Source of the DNA: Pannonibacter phragmitetus DSM 14782
GTDB lineage: Bacteria; Pseudomonadota; Alphaproteobacteria; Rhizobiales; Stappiaceae
Assembly (NCBI RefSeq): GCF_000382365.1
Contig: NZ_KB908226.1
Coordinates: 1-64,000 of the forward strand
Length of the DNA: 64,000 nt
Reading direction: 5' to 3'
In this document: positions 9,201 through 18,467 of the stretch, in pieces
How the letters are laid out: every line of letters starts with the position of its first letter
How positions within the stretch are numbered: position 1 is the stretch's first letter
Notes under the pieces: generated by a model
Told to the model about the DNA's origin: nothing
Databases searched by the model: none
The model's input: only the letters and a program-made list of their open reading frames with translations
Position numbers and translations under genes: made by a program

Positions 9201-9303
9201 ATCCCGATTCCCGATGAGCTTGGCTCGTCGGAAATTGGTTAAGCGTGTGCGGCGCCTGAGCAACTTCAAGACGTGATGCGTCAGCATCGAAAGCCTTGGC
9301 ATC
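9201..9303 (-). repeat. ~102 bp structured palindromic repeat, copy A
   Basis: One of four related elements in the window (the others are at 11449, 12858 and 37110). All share ends of the form ATRCCAA...TTGGYAT, a conserved block GATGCTGACGCATC and a stem-loop close to one end. Copy A is the most diverged: its stem carries a wobble and one mismatch. It lies just past the end of the oligosaccharide operon. The 8944-9321 gap otherwise holds only the TPS promoter; the short frames across it are not supported as genes. Confidence 0.8.
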
Positions 9304-9321
9304 ACTTACTGAACAGCCCGT

Positions 9322-10389
9322 TCAGGGCTGCCAGCCGCCATAGAGCGGATGATCTGAGGACAGCGGCAGCCTGACCAGTCCTTCCCCCCGCGCCGAAGCA
9401 TAGAGCGCCGTCATCAGCTCCACCGAATGGCGCGCTTCGGCAAGACTGGGCAGATAAAGGTCCGGCTGGCCGCTGAGCCTTGCGTGAATGTCGGCAAGCT
9501 GCCCGGCATAGCGCAGCGGCGGTTCGGCGGCGGCGGCCACTACGGCATCGATTTCCGCCTGACGGGCCGGATCCGTGGCCTCGAACGTCCAGGGACCGGC
9601 GCCGATCTGATAGGGATGCGTGCCGGATGTCGCGGTCACATGCTCGAAACAGGCGCGGAAGCGGGAGGTGTTTCCAGAAGCGCCAAGCGTAACCGACGAG
9701 GTCACCAGTGCCCCACTTTCAAGCCGCAGGATGATGGCGGCGCAGTCTTCCGTTTCAATCGGGTTCACCCGCGTCTCGAGGAAGGCCGCCACCTCCTGCA
9801 CGTCACCCATGAGGAAAGTGGCAAGGTTGTGGGCATGGCAGGCATGGCTGACGATGACGCCGCCCATCTCGCCCGCCCAGGTGCCGCGCCATACCGGGGC
9901 ATAATAGTCCGCCCCGCGCTGCCAGTGGGTCTCGATGGACAGCGTATAGGCCTTGCCCAGCAGCCCCGCCTGCTTCAGCGCATGCACAGCCCTGTAGCCA
10001 GCGCCATAGCGGTACTGGAACACCGGGAACACATGACGGCCAGAACGCTCCGCCGCTGCGATGATCTCGTCCGCCTCACGCAGGGAACCGGTCAGCGGCT
10101 TTTCGCAGATGGCATGCTTGCCAGCTTCAAGCACTGCCAGCGTCACCGCATGATGCAGGCGCGGCGGCAGGCAGATAGCGGCAATCTCCACCTCCGGATC
10201 CGCCAGCACTTCGGCTATGTCCGTCACCGCCTTGCAACCCGGCACGGCGCTGGCTGCCTCTTCCGCCCGCGCCCTGTCCAGATCGCAGACATAGAGCAGG
10301 CGGTAGTGATCCGGCAGAGCGGCGATGGCCAGCGCATGCGCCTTGCCGATGCCTGCCCCCAGAACGGCAATACCGATGGGACGGCTCAT
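9322..10389 (-). CDS. Gfo/Idh/MocA-family oxidoreductase (1)
   Basis: A 355-residue NAD(P)-dependent dehydrogenase of the glucose-fructose oxidoreductase/myo-inositol dehydrogenase family, probably acting on a sugar or sugar acid. The Rossmann fold at the N-terminus has AVLGAGIGKAHA, and the conserved catalytic-domain motif CEKPLTGS is at about residues 95-102. The second half is the usual mixed beta domain (GEMGGVIVSHACHAHN). Its ATG overlaps the stop of the preceding gene by 4 bp, and it is the last gene of the operon that begins with the GH105 enzyme. The substrate is not known; modification of an unsaturated galacturonate product is a guess from context. Confidence 0.85.
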   Translation of the reverse strand: MSRPIGIAVLGAGIGKAHALAIAALPDHYRLLYVCDLDRARAEEAASAVPGCKAVTDIAEVLADPEVEIAAICLPPRLHHAVTLAVLEAGKHAICEKPLTGSLREADEIIAAAERSGRHVFPVFQYRYGAGYRAVHALKQAGLLGKAYTLSIETHWQRGADYYAPVWRGTWAGEMGGVIVSHACHAHNLATFLMGDVQEVAAFLETRVNPIETEDCAAIILRLESGALVTSSVTLGASGNTSRFRACFEHVTATSGTHPYQIGAGPWTFEATDPARQAEIDAVVAAAAEPPLRYAGQLADIHARLSGQPDLYLPSLAEARHSVELMTALYASARGEGLVRLPLSSDHPLYGGWQP

Positions 10390-11420
10390 TCTGCTGTCTC
10401 CCCCTGCCCTGCCGCTTCCGCCATCTGCTGTGCTGTCAGGGCCAGTTCCGTTGCCAGAAAGGCGTGCGCCTGCGGCATCGCACTTTCGCCCCGCGTCAGG
10501 ATGTCCGCGCAGAGCGCCGCGAAATAGGGCTTTCCGGCGCCTTCGGCATTGAGATAGTGCGTGCCGCTGCGGTCCGACAGGAACACGTGATCCTTGCCCG
10601 GACGGCCCGCGATATCGATGTATTTGCGCAGCTCGATGAAGCCTTCGGTGCCCAGAATGGTGATGCGTCCATCACCCCAGACCGGCAGGCCATCCGGCGT
10701 CAGCCAGTCCACACGCGCATAGCCGCGCCCGCCGTTCCCTTCCAGCAGCACTTCGCCGAAGTCCTGAAAGCCGGGCCGCTCGGCATTGGCCACATTGCCC
10801 GCATGGGCACTGACCACCCTTGCAGTGGTGGAGCCGGTGAAGAACAGGAACTGGTCGAACTGATGCGCGCAGATATCCGTAAGGATGCCGCCGGAGCGCT
10901 CACGGGCCCAGAACCAGTCCGGGCGCGTTGGCCCATTCAGCCGGTGGGGGCCAAGGCCAACGGTCTGCACCACCTTGCCGATCCGCCCTTCGGCGATCAA
11001 TTGCCCGGCCAGCGTGGCGCTCTCTACCTGCAGGCGCTCGGAAAAGCAGACGGACCAGATCCGCCCCGTCTCCGCCTGCACCTGCCGGATCTGCGCCAAT
11101 TGCTCCAGCGAGGTGCAGCCCGGCTTGTCTACCATCACGTCCTTGCAGTGGCGCATGGCCGCAATGGCGATCCGCGCCCGGTCCGCATTCACCGCCGCGC
11201 TCAGAATGATATCAAGGCTGCCATCCTCCAGAACGGCAGCCTCCTCGCACTGCGGCACGTCAGGAAACAGGCTGCGGAAGGCGGCGCGCTCTGCGTCGCC
11301 TGTTTCCACTCCGGTGCTCCAGGCAACGATCTGTGCACCCGCCGCCCGCATGCATGCGGCCATGCCGAGAATATGGCCATGGTCAACGCCGATGACGCCA
11401 ACCCGGATCGCCCGTTCCAT
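10386..11420 (-). CDS. Gfo/Idh/MocA-family oxidoreductase (2)
   Basis: A 344-residue family member. The start at 11420 (MERAIRVGVIGVDHGH) was chosen over a longer frame because GGGAGG lies 6 nt upstream and the longer version would begin inside a repeat. The nucleotide-binding loop is VIGVDHGHILG instead of the usual GxGxxG. The catalytic-site motif reads DKPG where most members have EKP, so lysine and proline are kept but the acidic residue is shortened. It is translationally coupled to the next gene (ATGA overlap). Function beyond oxidoreductase cannot be given; the loop and DKP suggest a divergent subfamily. Confidence 0.82.
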   Translation of the reverse strand: MERAIRVGVIGVDHGHILGMAACMRAAGAQIVAWSTGVETGDAERAAFRSLFPDVPQCEEAAVLEDGSLDIILSAAVNADRARIAIAAMRHCKDVMVDKPGCTSLEQLAQIRQVQAETGRIWSVCFSERLQVESATLAGQLIAEGRIGKVVQTVGLGPHRLNGPTRPDWFWARERSGGILTDICAHQFDQFLFFTGSTTARVVSAHAGNVANAERPGFQDFGEVLLEGNGGRGYARVDWLTPDGLPVWGDGRITILGTEGFIELRKYIDIAGRPGKDHVFLSDRSGTHYLNAEGAGKPYFAALCADILTRGESAMPQAHAFLATELALTAQQMAEAAGQGETAE

Positions 11421-11448
11421 GACGGCCTCCCTATCTGTCTTGCGGTCT

Positions 11449-11552
11449 GATACCAACTCTCGATGAGCTCGCCTCATCGAGAGTTGGTTAAGCCTGTGCG
11501 GCGCTTGAGCAATTTCAAGGCGTGATGCGTCAGCATCGAAAGCCTTGGTATT
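11449..11552 (-). repeat. ~102 bp structured palindromic repeat, copy B
   Basis: Ends ATACCAA and TTGGTAT; stem ACTCTCGATGAG/CTCATCGAGAGT near the low-coordinate end. It fills the gap between two oxidoreductase genes and its other end overlaps the TAA stop (11551-11553) of the upstream one, so it sits inside the operon transcript. Confidence 0.85.
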
Positions 11553-12840
11553 AAAGCTTGATGCCGCGGGCCCGCAGCATGGTGGGAATGTTCACGGCGG
11601 AGCCGGTCTCGATGGACATGTTTGCGGCAATGCCGGTCAGGATCGACCAGCCGCCCGCCACATGGTCGGATGCACGGCCAAAGCGGTCGGGCTCCATGCC
11701 TTCGGGATCGAAGATATAGCCCAGCATCACGGGATCAGCGCCGCCGTGGTGGCCTTCGCCGTGCGGCACCTCCAGCAGGCGCGGATGCTCTCCGGCCAGA
11801 TGCAGCTCGGTCGTCACTGCATCCCCGCCCGCATGGGCGCGCTCGCCGCCGAAGACGCCATGCACTTCCACATGCCGGTGGGTGATGTCGCCCTTCGTGC
11901 CCTGGAACTTGATCTCCAGCCCCTCCCATGGGGAATAGGCGGTCAGGGTGTAATTGGCCGTCACGCCGGAAGCATAGCGGATGTGGGCCTGCATCGTGTC
12001 CTCGATGCCGATATCCGCATCAAAGACGCAGCGGTCACGGTAATAGCCATCCTCATCCTCCGCCTCGCGGTAGAGGCTGCGCAGGTTTTCGTCCCCGTCC
12101 ATATCCAGCTCGAAATCGCAGGACGAGGCGACGGCACAGTCCGCGCAGCGGGCACCGCGCCCGCCAAGCCCCAGTTCCTGCGCCATTTCCGGCCGGTAGA
12201 AGGCGCGCCGTCCCGAGGCAAACACATCCACCGGCACGGAAGCCAGCCACCAGTTCAGCAGATCGAAATGATGAGTGGACTTGTGCACCAGCAGCCCGCC
12301 GGAATTTTCCTTCTGCCGATGCCAGCGGCGGAAATAGTCAGCCCCGTGCACCCGGTCGAGATGCCAGCGGAAATCGACCGCCGTCACCGTGCCGATGGCG
12401 CCCGACATGATCAGCTCCTTGATCTGCGTGCGGGCCGGCGAATAGCGGTAGTTGAAGGTGACCATTACCTTGCGGCCCGTGCGGGCCTGCGCGTCGAGGA
12501 TCATCTTCAGCCGCGTCAGATCAATGGTAAGCGGCTTCTCGCAGATCACATCGCACCCCGCCTCGAAGGCGCGGACGATGTAGTCGCTGTGCAGGAAATC
12601 CGGCGTTGCCACCACCACAGTGTCCGGCTTCTGCTCGGTGATCAGCCGGTCGAAATCCCCCGCCAGATAGGTCGCAACCCCGTTGGTGCCGGGCTGCGAG
12701 GCGGCTTCCGCCGCAAGCCGCAGCCGGTGGCCGTTGCTGTCGCACAGGGCGACGATCTCATGCTTGTCCGAGTAATCCTCGACAACGGAATCGCGGAACA
12801 TCTTGTGCCGCGACCCGCATCCTACGATGGCTATCTTCAC
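11551..12840 (-). CDS. Gfo/Idh/MocA-family oxidoreductase (3), long form with Cys cluster
   Basis: A 429-residue member, longer than the usual ~350. The Rossmann motif is IVGCGSRHK and the catalytic motif CEKPLTID is at about residues 109-116. It has HHFDLLNWW in the substrate domain and an inserted segment at about 225-290 with C-x2-C-x5-C (CADCAVASSC), which could bind a metal. This architecture is known from family members beside polysaccharide-utilisation ABC transporters. The start is a GTG at 12838-12840 with only a weak GAG upstream. Three such enzymes in one operon suggest a multistep oxidation, isomerisation or epimerisation of the released sugar; the exact reaction is unknown. Confidence 0.85.
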   Translation of the reverse strand: MKIAIVGCGSRHKMFRDSVVEDYSDKHEIVALCDSNGHRLRLAAEAASQPGTNGVATYLAGDFDRLITEQKPDTVVVATPDFLHSDYIVRAFEAGCDVICEKPLTIDLTRLKMILDAQARTGRKVMVTFNYRYSPARTQIKELIMSGAIGTVTAVDFRWHLDRVHGADYFRRWHRQKENSGGLLVHKSTHHFDLLNWWLASVPVDVFASGRRAFYRPEMAQELGLGGRGARCADCAVASSCDFELDMDGDENLRSLYREAEDEDGYYRDRCVFDADIGIEDTMQAHIRYASGVTANYTLTAYSPWEGLEIKFQGTKGDITHRHVEVHGVFGGERAHAGGDAVTTELHLAGEHPRLLEVPHGEGHHGGADPVMLGYIFDPEGMEPDRFGRASDHVAGGWSILTGIAANMSIETGSAVNIPTMLRARGIKL

Positions 12841-12857
12841 TGGTTCTGGCTCTCGTT

Positions 12858-12960
12858 ATGCCAAGGCTCGGAGATGCTGACGCATCGCACCTTGAAATTG
12901 CTCATGCGCCGCAAGGGCTTGACCGGCACTCAATGAGACAAGCTCATTGAGTGTTGGCAT
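12858..12960 (+). repeat. ~102 bp structured palindromic repeat, copy C (opposite orientation)
   Basis: Same family as copies A, B and D but inverted relative to them. The stem is CACTCAATGAG/CTCATTGAGTG: relative to copy B a C-G pair has become an A-T pair on both sides, so pairing is kept. Its end supplies the stop codon and last residues (NTQ) of the ABC ATPase gene at 12944. Confidence 0.85.
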
Positions 12961-14032
12961 TGGCAGCCCCGGTGCGCTGGCCCGAGGCATCGAAGTAATG
13001 AAGGTCTGACGGATCGAAGCCGACCGGCACCATATCTCCGGCGCGGAAGGCGCGGCGGCTGGAATCGCTGACCAGCAGCATCTGGCCATTCGCCAGCGCC
13101 ACATGCAGCAGCGTCTCGCTGCCAAGATACTCGACAAGGCGAAGGCTACCCTGCCCCTGAACTTCGCCTTCACCGATGCGCATGGCTTCCGGACGGATGC
13201 CGAGCGTCAGCTTTGTGTCGCTGGTGGCCAGCTGCGGAATGGTAAAGCGGCCAAAGCCCTCCACATCCGCCGCAGACGCACCATCAACGGCAGAATGGCT
13301 GGCCGACATCAGGTTGATCTTGGGCGAGCCGATGAAACCGGCGACAAAGAGATTGCGGGGCTTTGTGTAAAGCTCCTGCGGCGTGCCAACCTGCTCGATC
13401 TTGCCGCCGCGCAGCACGACGATGCGGCTGGCCATGGTCATGGCTTCCACCTGGTCGTGGGTCACGTAGATCATCGTGGTACCCAGCCGGTTGTAGAGCG
13501 CGGCAAGCTCCGCGCGCATCTGCACGCGAAGCTCAGCGTCGAGGTTCGACAGCGGTTCGTCGAAGAGGAAGAGTTTCGGCTCACGCACAATGGCACGGCC
13601 GATGGCCACACGCTGCTTCTGCCCGCCGGACAGCTGGCGCGGCTTTCGCTCCATCAGCGCCTCGATCTGCAGGATACGCGCCGCCTCCGCCACGCGCCGG
13701 GCCACTTCCGCTTTCGGCACATTGAAATTCTGCAGGCCGAAAGCGAGGTTCTTGGCGACTGTCATGTGCGGGTAGAGCGCGTAGCTCTGGAACACCATCG
13801 ACAGCTCGCGCTTAGAGGCGGGCAGATCATTGACGATGGTGCTGCCGATGGAAATCGTGCCCTCTGAGATATCCTCAAGCCCGGCAATCATGCGCAGCAG
13901 GGTGGACTTGCCGCAGCCCGATGGGCCGACGAGCACCAGAAATTCCCCGTCCACCACGTCGAGATCAAGCCCCTTGATGATGCTGAGCTTGCCGTAGCTC
14001 TTGCCGACGTTGCGAAGTGTCAATCCAGCCAT
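12944..14032 (-). CDS. Sugar ABC transporter ATPase, UgpC/MsmK/MalK type
   Basis: A 362-residue ATP-binding subunit that would drive the adjacent MalFG-like permeases. Walker A is GPSGCGKST, the signature is [16 protein letters not shown], Walker B is [12 protein letters not shown] and the switch His is in YVTHDQ. A C-terminal TOBE/OB region follows ([13 protein letters not shown]). The start at 14032 ([15 protein letters not shown]) was chosen for AAAGGA 8 nt upstream. The final residues and stop come from repeat copy C, so the native 3' end was probably replaced by the repeat without loss of the core. Confidence 0.93.
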   Translation of the reverse strand: MAGLTLRNVGKSYGKLSIIKGLDLDVVDGEFLVLVGPSGCGKSTLLRMIAGLEDISEGTISIGSTIVNDLPASKRELSMVFQSYALYPHMTVAKNLAFGLQNFNVPKAEVARRVAEAARILQIEALMERKPRQLSGGQKQRVAIGRAIVREPKLFLFDEPLSNLDAELRVQMRAELAALYNRLGTTMIYVTHDQVEAMTMASRIVVLRGGKIEQVGTPQELYTKPRNLFVAGFIGSPKINLMSASHSAVDGASAADVEGFGRFTIPQLATSDTKLTLGIRPEAMRIGEGEVQGQGSLRLVEYLGSETLLHVALANGQMLLVSDSSRRAFRAGDMVPVGFDPSDLHYFDASGQRTGAANANTQ

Positions 14033-14058
14033 AGTTATGTTCCTTTGGAGCACTGCTC

Positions 14059-14976
14059 TCACTTCATTCCGGAGGTCGCGATGCCGCGCACGATCAGCTT
14101 CTGGAAGGCCACGAAGAAGATCAGCACCGGCACGAGCGAGAGCACCGACATGGCAAACATCTGTCCGTAGAGGGACTGGCCCTCCTGATCGAGGAACAGG
14201 CGAAGCGCCAGCGGCACGGTGTAGCTCTTGATGTCATTGAGGTAGATGAGCGGGGCGAGGAAATCCTCCCACACCCAGATCAGCGAGAAGATCGCTGCCG
14301 TTGCCATGGCCGGCAGCGACAGGGGCAGGATGATGGCCCAGTAGATCTTGAAAGGCGAACAGCCGTCGATCATCGCCGCCTCGTCCAGTTCCCGCGGCAA
14401 CTGGCGGAAGAACTGCACCATCAGGAAGATGAAGAAGCCATCTGCCGCCAGGAAGCGCGGCACCACCAGCGGCAGGTAGGTGTCCACCCAGCCGAGATTG
14501 AGGAACAGCACATACTGCGGGATCAGCACCACGTGATAGGGGATCATCAGCGTCATCATCATCAGCGCGAAGAAGAAGCTGCGCCCCGTGAACTGCAGCC
14601 GCGCAAAGGCATAGGCAGCAAAGGAGCAGGAGATCAGGTTGCCGATGACCGACAGCACCGTGACGATGGTGGAGTTGATGTAGAAGGTGGTGAAGGACAG
14701 CGGCAGGGCAAACCAGCCCTTGGTGTAATTGTCGAACTGGAAGTTCGACGGCCATAGCGAGAGATTGCCGAAAATCTCGTTTTCCGGCTTCAGCGAGGAG
14801 GCCGTCAGCCAGAACAACGGATAGAGCATCACCACCGAAAACAGCATCAGGAACAGATGCTTCAGGTAACGGCCGTTGCGCTCGCGCCGGTCGCGCTTGA
14901 GACGCAGCTCATGGGCGATGCGTGCGGCTTCATCGGCCTCGATGGCCTTGTCCAGGTCAGTCGCGGTCGTTGTCAT
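14059..14976 (-). CDS. Carbohydrate ABC transporter permease, MalG type
   Basis: A 305-residue inner-membrane protein with six predicted membrane segments, beginning LKHLFLMLFSVVMLYPLFWL. The EAA loop is ELDEAAMIDGCSPFKIYWAIILP. The start at 14976 (MTTTATDLD) overlaps the end of the upstream permease by 20 bp, pointing to coupled translation. With the MalF-like partner, ATPase and binding protein it makes a CUT1-type importer for an oligosaccharide. Confidence 0.92.
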   Translation of the reverse strand: MTTTATDLDKAIEADEAARIAHELRLKRDRRERNGRYLKHLFLMLFSVVMLYPLFWLTASSLKPENEIFGNLSLWPSNFQFDNYTKGWFALPLSFTTFYINSTIVTVLSVIGNLISCSFAAYAFARLQFTGRSFFFALMMMTLMIPYHVVLIPQYVLFLNLGWVDTYLPLVVPRFLAADGFFIFLMVQFFRQLPRELDEAAMIDGCSPFKIYWAIILPLSLPAMATAAIFSLIWVWEDFLAPLIYLNDIKSYTVPLALRLFLDQEGQSLYGQMFAMSVLSLVPVLIFFVAFQKLIVRGIATSGMK

Positions 14977-15850
14977 AGTGCACCCAGTATTTCGAGGTGA
15001 AGAAGGCAAGCGCCGTGAAGGCCGCAATGATCAGCAGCAGCACCCAGGCCAGAGCCGAGGCATAGCCCATGCGGAAGAATTTGAAGGCTTCGTTGAACAG
15101 ATAGACCGTGAAGAACAGCAGGCTGTCCGCCGGCGCCCCGACACCGTTCGAAATGATGAAGGCGCTGGAGAAGGTCTTGAAGGCATCAATCGTCTGGAGG
15201 ACCAGATTGAAGAAGATGACCGGTGCCAGCAGCGGCAGCGTGATGCGGGTGAACTGGCGCCATTTCGGCGTGCCGTCAATTTCCGCCGCCTCATAGAGAT
15301 CCCTTGGAATGCCGCGCAAGCCAGCCAGGAAGATCAGCATCGGCGACCCGAACTGCCAGACGGCCAGCGCCACCAGCGTGTAGAGCGAGGTCTTCGGATT
15401 GGTGATCCAGTCCGTCCCGGAAATGCCGAAGAAGCCCAGCACCTCGTTGACGACGCCAGAGGCCGCAAACAGCTCGCGCCAGAGAATGGCGATGGCAACG
15501 GAGGCCCCGAGCAGAGAAGGCAGATAGAAAATCGCACGGTAGAGCCCGATGGTCCGCAGCCCCTTGTCCAGCAGCATCGCCACCGCCAGCGCAAAGGCCA
15601 GACGGGCCGGAACGGCCAGAACAACGTAGGTGAACGTCACCTCCAGTGCCTTCCAGAACCGGCGGTCGCGGCTGAACATGTAATCATAGTTGGCAAGGCC
15701 GACCCAGCGCGGATCACTCACCATGTCGTATTTGGTGAAGGACAGGTAGAGCGACACAAGGATCGGCCCGAGGGCCAGAAGGAAGAAGCCAAGCAGCCAC
15801 GGAGACAGGAACAGATATCCGGGCGCATTGCGGGCGAGGAACCGTTTCAT
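14957..15850 (-). CDS. Carbohydrate ABC transporter permease, MalF type
   Basis: A 297-residue permease with an N-terminal membrane segment (GYLFLSPWLLGFFLLALGPI) and the EAA motif LYEAAEIDGTPKWRQFTRITLP, typical of CUT1 sugar importers. It follows the binding-protein gene after a 72 bp gap holding a stem-loop, and overlaps the MalG-type gene. The substrate is inferred from the GH105 gene at the head of the operon. Confidence 0.92.
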   Translation of the reverse strand: MKRFLARNAPGYLFLSPWLLGFFLLALGPILVSLYLSFTKYDMVSDPRWVGLANYDYMFSRDRRFWKALEVTFTYVVLAVPARLAFALAVAMLLDKGLRTIGLYRAIFYLPSLLGASVAIAILWRELFAASGVVNEVLGFFGISGTDWITNPKTSLYTLVALAVWQFGSPMLIFLAGLRGIPRDLYEAAEIDGTPKWRQFTRITLPLLAPVIFFNLVLQTIDAFKTFSSAFIISNGVGAPADSLLFFTVYLFNEAFKFFRMGYASALAWVLLLIIAAFTALAFFTSKYWVHYDNDRD

Positions 15851-15873
15851 GAAAGGCAGGCCTTGTTTGCAGG

Positions 15874-15903
15874 CATCCGCCCCGCCGGCTGGCAGGGCGG
15901 ATG
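15874..15903 (-). other. Stem-loop between binding-protein and permease genes
   Basis: CATCCGCCC (15874-15882) pairs perfectly with GGGCGGATG (15895-15903). There is no T run, so it is more likely an mRNA-stabilising or attenuating hairpin at the 3' end of the binding-protein message than a full terminator. Confidence 0.6.
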
Positions 15904-15922
15904 AATCCAGGCAATGCGCGTA

Positions 15923-17203
15923 TCAGCGTGCGCGTTCGATGATCGACTGGGCGTCGTCGATGAACTCCGCACCGGCATCGGCAGGCGTCTGGGTGCCGAG
16001 GATCACATTCGAAGCCGTACGCATGAAAGCATCCCGCACCTCGCCTGCGCCCTTGGGCTGCGGCATCGGCAGCGGGCCGACCTTGTCCTGAATCGCCGTG
16101 AAGTAATCGACCGTGCGCTTCTCGATGGAGCTGAAGGACGGGGCCAGCGCCTCGCGCACCTTCGGCGAGCACGGAATGCCACGCTCGAGGCCGAGAATGC
16201 CGGTGATCTCCGGATCATTCACCCAGTCGTTCATGTATGCCATGGCTGCATCCACATCCTTGGCATCGCGCGACAGGGACAGGAACATGGACGGCTTGAT
16301 GAACTGCCCCGGCTTGCCGCCCGGCAGGTGCGGCAGCATGGCAGGGCCTGCCTCGTCCTGCATCAGATCCTGCACACCGACGATCTGGTTCGACCAGATC
16401 AGCGACATGGCCGTATCGCCCTTGACGACACCGCGCTCAGCCAGCGCCGGATCGAGCATCAGCGCCCGGTCCTTCGGGGCAACGGCATCGGCCTTGCGCA
16501 GGTCATCCCAGAACTGGAAGAAGGAAGCGGCATCTTCGGCCGTCGCCGCCACGTTGCCCTCGTTGTCATAGAACTCGCGGCCGCGCTGGCGCACCCAGGC
16601 TTCCAGATATTCGATGTAGGTCGAGAAATCATCCGTGCCCTTGACCCTGCCCCCGGACGCCTTGGTGATGGCAGCCGCAATCTTGGCAAAGTCCTCGTGC
16701 GTCCAGCTCAGAGGATCAAACTCGATGCGCGCATCCTTGAAGACCTGCGCGTTGTAGACAACCATCTGCGAGTTCGAGCCGATGTTCAGCGCATAGAGCT
16801 TGCCGTCCACCTTGCCGCCTTCCAGCGGACCCTGATCGAAACCATCGAGCATCAGCGTCTTGCCGATGTGGTCATCCAGCGGCTGCAGCGCACCGCGGCC
16901 GACATATTCAAACAGGAAGCGGTGATCCATCTGCACCAGATCGGCCATGTTGCGGCCGGCGGTCTGGGTGGCCATCTTGGTCCAGTAGTCGCCCCAGCCG
17001 ATGGTTTCGCCCGAAACGGTGATGCCCGGATGCTTCTTCTGGAAGGCCTCGATCACGGCGAAGGTGCGCTTGTCGCGCTCCGGATTGCCCCACCAGTAAT
17101 GGCGGATCGTACGGCTCTGGGCGAGGGCTGCACCGCCCGGCATGGCGGCGGCAAGCGCGGCAAGACCCATTCCCCCAAGGACGGTTCTGCGTGTGACAGT
17201 CAT
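15923..17203 (-). CDS. Extracellular sugar-binding protein of CUT1 ABC transporter
   Basis: A 426-residue periplasmic binding protein (SBP family 1). The N-terminus TRRTVLGGMGLAALAAAMPGGAA is a Tat-type signal peptide with a twin arginine (R5-R6), so the protein probably folds before export. Aromatic residues early in the mature chain (HYWWGNPERDK) suit sugar stacking. A good GGAG lies before the ATG. It sits between the GH105 gene and the permeases, which indicates uptake of an oligosaccharide from pectin, most likely an unsaturated rhamnogalacturonan fragment. Confidence 0.9.
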   Translation of the reverse strand: MTVTRRTVLGGMGLAALAAAMPGGAALAQSRTIRHYWWGNPERDKRTFAVIEAFQKKHPGITVSGETIGWGDYWTKMATQTAGRNMADLVQMDHRFLFEYVGRGALQPLDDHIGKTLMLDGFDQGPLEGGKVDGKLYALNIGSNSQMVVYNAQVFKDARIEFDPLSWTHEDFAKIAAAITKASGGRVKGTDDFSTYIEYLEAWVRQRGREFYDNEGNVAATAEDAASFFQFWDDLRKADAVAPKDRALMLDPALAERGVVKGDTAMSLIWSNQIVGVQDLMQDEAGPAMLPHLPGGKPGQFIKPSMFLSLSRDAKDVDAAMAYMNDWVNDPEITGILGLERGIPCSPKVREALAPSFSSIEKRTVDYFTAIQDKVGPLPMPQPKGAGEVRDAFMRTASNVILGTQTPADAGAEFIDDAQSIIERAR

Positions 17204-17297
17204 TCTGGTCTCCTCCCTGTTCGGCCCGGAACCTCCATTCCGCGGCCTTTGTGCTCCGGCAGGGCTCCTCTCCCTGCCGCATTCCCCCGCAGCCCTG

Positions 17298-18416
17298 TCA
17301 GATGTAGCTGCGCAAAAGCTCCGTCAGGCACAGCATGGCCATCGCCTGCCCGTAAGGCATCGAGGTCAGCTTGATCTCACGATAGAAATCGAGGTCGTGG
17401 CCCATGGCGGTGCCAAAGGACACCTGCTGAAGCTCACCATCTTCGCTGATGTTTGCAACAACACCGCGCATGGCACGCTCGGCCACCTCAAGGTATTCGC
17501 CCGGCAGGTAACGCTTGCGCACGCCCTTCATCAGGCCATAGGCAAAGCCCGCCGTGGCTGAGGCTTCCACATAGCTTGACGGGTCGTCCAGCAGCGTGTG
17601 CCACAGGCCGCTTTCATGCTGGTACTGTTTCAGCGCCGCCGCCTGACGGCCCAGCACCGACAGGAGATGGCGGCGCAGCGCATCGCCTTCCTTCAGGTCC
17701 AGCATCTCGATGAACTCAGGGATAGCAATGGTGATCCAGCTGTTGCCACGCGCCCAGAGGGCACGGGCAAAGTTGTGATTGCCATCAAAGCTCCAGCCGT
17801 GGAACCAGAGCCCGCTTTGCGTGTCCATCAGATACTGGATATGCAGAAGGAACTGGTACTTCGCCTCCTCCACATACTCCGGACGGCCCAGCACAAGCCC
17901 GGTCTTGGCCAGCGGCAGCACGCTCATCATCAGCGTGTCATCCCACATCTGCTGGTCGTTGACGCTGTTGTAGACAATGTGCTGCAACCCGCCCTCGCGG
18001 GTGCGCGGCATCTCGTGCATCACCCATTCGGCCCAGGTTTCCAGATAGGGCACCCACTGCGGGTTGGGCTCCAGCTCATGCAGCCAGGCAAGAGTGAGGA
18101 AAGGGGCAACCGTGTTGATGTTCTTGGTCGGCGTGCCTTCCGCCAGCCGCGCCGAGAACCAGTCCCGGATGATGCGCATCGCACCGGCATTGCCGGTCAG
18201 CTGCCAATAGCGGAACAGGCCGTAAAGCCCGATGCCGTGAGTCCATTCCCAACCGGCCCAACCCTTGGTATCAATGACGCGGCCATCTTCGAGGCGGAGC
18301 AGGAATTCACCCGTCTTGTCCTCGATGTTGATAAGGTTCCCGGTCAGCCGGTCGATGAGGCCGCAGACCTCGTCCCGGGTGACAAACCTCTCCTTCTGCC
18401 GCAACAGCGGATGCAT
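17298..18416 (-). CDS. GH105 unsaturated rhamnogalacturonyl hydrolase (YteR-like)
   Basis: A 372-residue glycoside hydrolase of family 88/105. These enzymes act in the cytoplasm (no signal peptide here) and hydrate the double bond of the unsaturated galacturonyl residue left by rhamnogalacturonan lyase, releasing it from rhamnose. Visible landmarks are WEWTHGIGLYGL (56-67), the catalytic aspartate region MWDDTLMMSVLPLAK (D159-D160), HGWSFDG (206-212) and WARGNSW (221-227). The length is normal for YteR/YesR. It is the first gene of the operon, with GGGAGGAG before the ATG and a palindromic operator 37 bp upstream. Confidence 0.9.
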   Translation of the reverse strand: MHPLLRQKERFVTRDEVCGLIDRLTGNLINIEDKTGEFLLRLEDGRVIDTKGWAGWEWTHGIGLYGLFRYWQLTGNAGAMRIIRDWFSARLAEGTPTKNINTVAPFLTLAWLHELEPNPQWVPYLETWAEWVMHEMPRTREGGLQHIVYNSVNDQQMWDDTLMMSVLPLAKTGLVLGRPEYVEEAKYQFLLHIQYLMDTQSGLWFHGWSFDGNHNFARALWARGNSWITIAIPEFIEMLDLKEGDALRRHLLSVLGRQAAALKQYQHESGLWHTLLDDPSSYVEASATAGFAYGLMKGVRKRYLPGEYLEVAERAMRGVVANISEDGELQQVSFGTAMGHDLDFYREIKLTSMPYGQAMAMLCLTELLRSYI

Positions 18417-18452
18417 GCGCGATCTCCTCCCAGATACCGCTTGAAATTTTTT

Positions 18453-18467
18453 CGGAACGCAGTTCCG
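18453..18467. promoter_or_regulatory. Candidate IclR operator
   Basis: The perfect inverted repeat CGGAAC-GCA-GTTCCG lies in the AT-rich 217 bp gap between the GH105 operon and the divergent IclR gene, 37 bp before the GH105 start codon. Palindromes with GGAAC-type arms are common for IclR-family regulators; assignment to this one is inferred from position. Confidence 0.5.

Noticed and set aside
9004-9305. Two ~80-90 codon frames in the gap before the oxidoreductase operon
   Set aside because: They run through repeat copy A and the TPS promoter. Related peptides appear at the other repeat copies, so they reflect the repeat.
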